NCBI GenBank assembly: GCA_965226185.1
Contig: CBDDCT010000006.1
Location: 558,001-622,000, forward strand
From: CBDCYS01 sp965226185
GTDB taxonomy: Bacteria; Acidobacteriota; Terriglobia; Bryobacterales; UBA6623
Length of the DNA stretch: 64,000 nucleotides
Direction of reading: 5' to 3'
The notes below the pieces were generated by a model, which did not search any database, had not been told where the DNA came from, and worked only from the letters and a program-made list of their open reading frames with translations. Position 1 is the stretch's first letter. The number at the start of each line of letters is the position of its first letter. This document shows positions 63,843 to 64,000 of the stretch, piece after piece. A program made the position numbers and the translations under genes.

Positions 63843-63970
63843 TAGCCGCGTTCACGCGGCTTGGTGTTCCTAGGCCAGTCGTTTTACGGCTGGTAGACGG
63901 ACGATACCACCCCAGTCTCGCAGCCCGTTTCAACGGGCTTCTCCCGAAACCGGGAGCAATTAAGCAGACG
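63843..63970 (+). repeat. triple-hairpin repeat, copy 2
   Basis: The same three hairpins as at 31503-31619, in the same order and orientation: GCCGCGTTCACGCGGC, a CAGTCGTTTTACGGCTG variant, and GCCCGTTTCAACGGGC, ending with GCAGACGG. The spacer between hairpins 2 and 3 has diverged and an extra CTCCCGAAACCGGGAG hairpin is present, while the stems are kept. It follows the propeller gene and may serve as its terminator. Confidence 0.75.
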
Positions 63971-64000
63971 GTCGCCGCCCATTCAATCCGGCTCCTTGTC

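Noticed and set aside
1..64000. CRISPR arrays, tRNA or rRNA genes
   Set aside because: No regularly spaced repeats with unique spacers and no cloverleaf or rRNA-like sequence were found when reading the window.

Overview
The window looks like a GC-rich Acidobacteriota chromosome segment, most likely from the Bryobacterales/Solibacter group. This is inferred from gene content, not from a search. The evidence is an Oar-like TonB receptor with an N-terminal carboxypeptidase-like domain, a Ser/Thr kinase fused to a beta-propeller, PQQ-type propeller enzymes with paired cytochromes c, a KdtA-LpxK fusion beside heptosyltransferases, and many REP-like palindromes. No rRNA, tRNA or CRISPR array was recognised.

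Layout. 0-7 kb: a truncated small mobile element, a Tat-exported esterase-like hydrolase, a Tad-type pilus protein and feoAB behind a duplicated promoter. 7-18 kb: an IS481 copy in a decayed phosphatase gene, a sensor kinase with two response regulators, a degenerate GGDEF protein, an osmC gene split by a mobile element, two universal stress proteins (one cut by an IS21 fragment) and a cyclic-nucleotide-binding protein. 18-25 kb: a second kinase/NtrC-like regulator operon with a frameshift, then an IS1380 transposase and a partial duplicate of it. 25-32 kb: cytochrome c, the lipid A/inner-core LPS cluster (kdtA-lpxK, waaF, a degenerate nucleotidyltransferase, waaC) and an AbrB/VapC pair. 33-41 kb: a PQQ dehydrogenase with a diheme cytochrome, a TPR lipoprotein, cold shock protein, a sugar-acid dehydratase and cytochrome c. 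41-51 kb: PolX, a NicO/UreH-like transporter, an ABC exporter pair, an octaheme cytochrome with TPRs, and a SPOR protein between 92-bp inverted repeats. 51-64 kb: maeB split by a mobile element, a kinase-propeller protein, a REP-associated transposase module, a frameshifted TonB receptor and a PQQ-like propeller protein.

The main story is a family of 530-536 bp elements present three times (1-514, 14212-14747, 53035-53564). They have perfect 14-bp terminal inverted repeats and, at both complete copies, perfect 5-bp target duplications. Each carries a 56-codon reading frame with a strong ribosome binding site whose product resembles only the N-terminus of IS1380-family transposases. I read them as internally deleted IS1380 derivatives (MITEs). 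Two copies sit inside genes: removing the element plus one target duplication restores osmC (179 aa) and maeB (766 aa) exactly in frame. Together with several single-base frameshifts and at least seven REP-like palindrome families, this indicates a region undergoing active rearrangement, or in part an assembly with indel errors.
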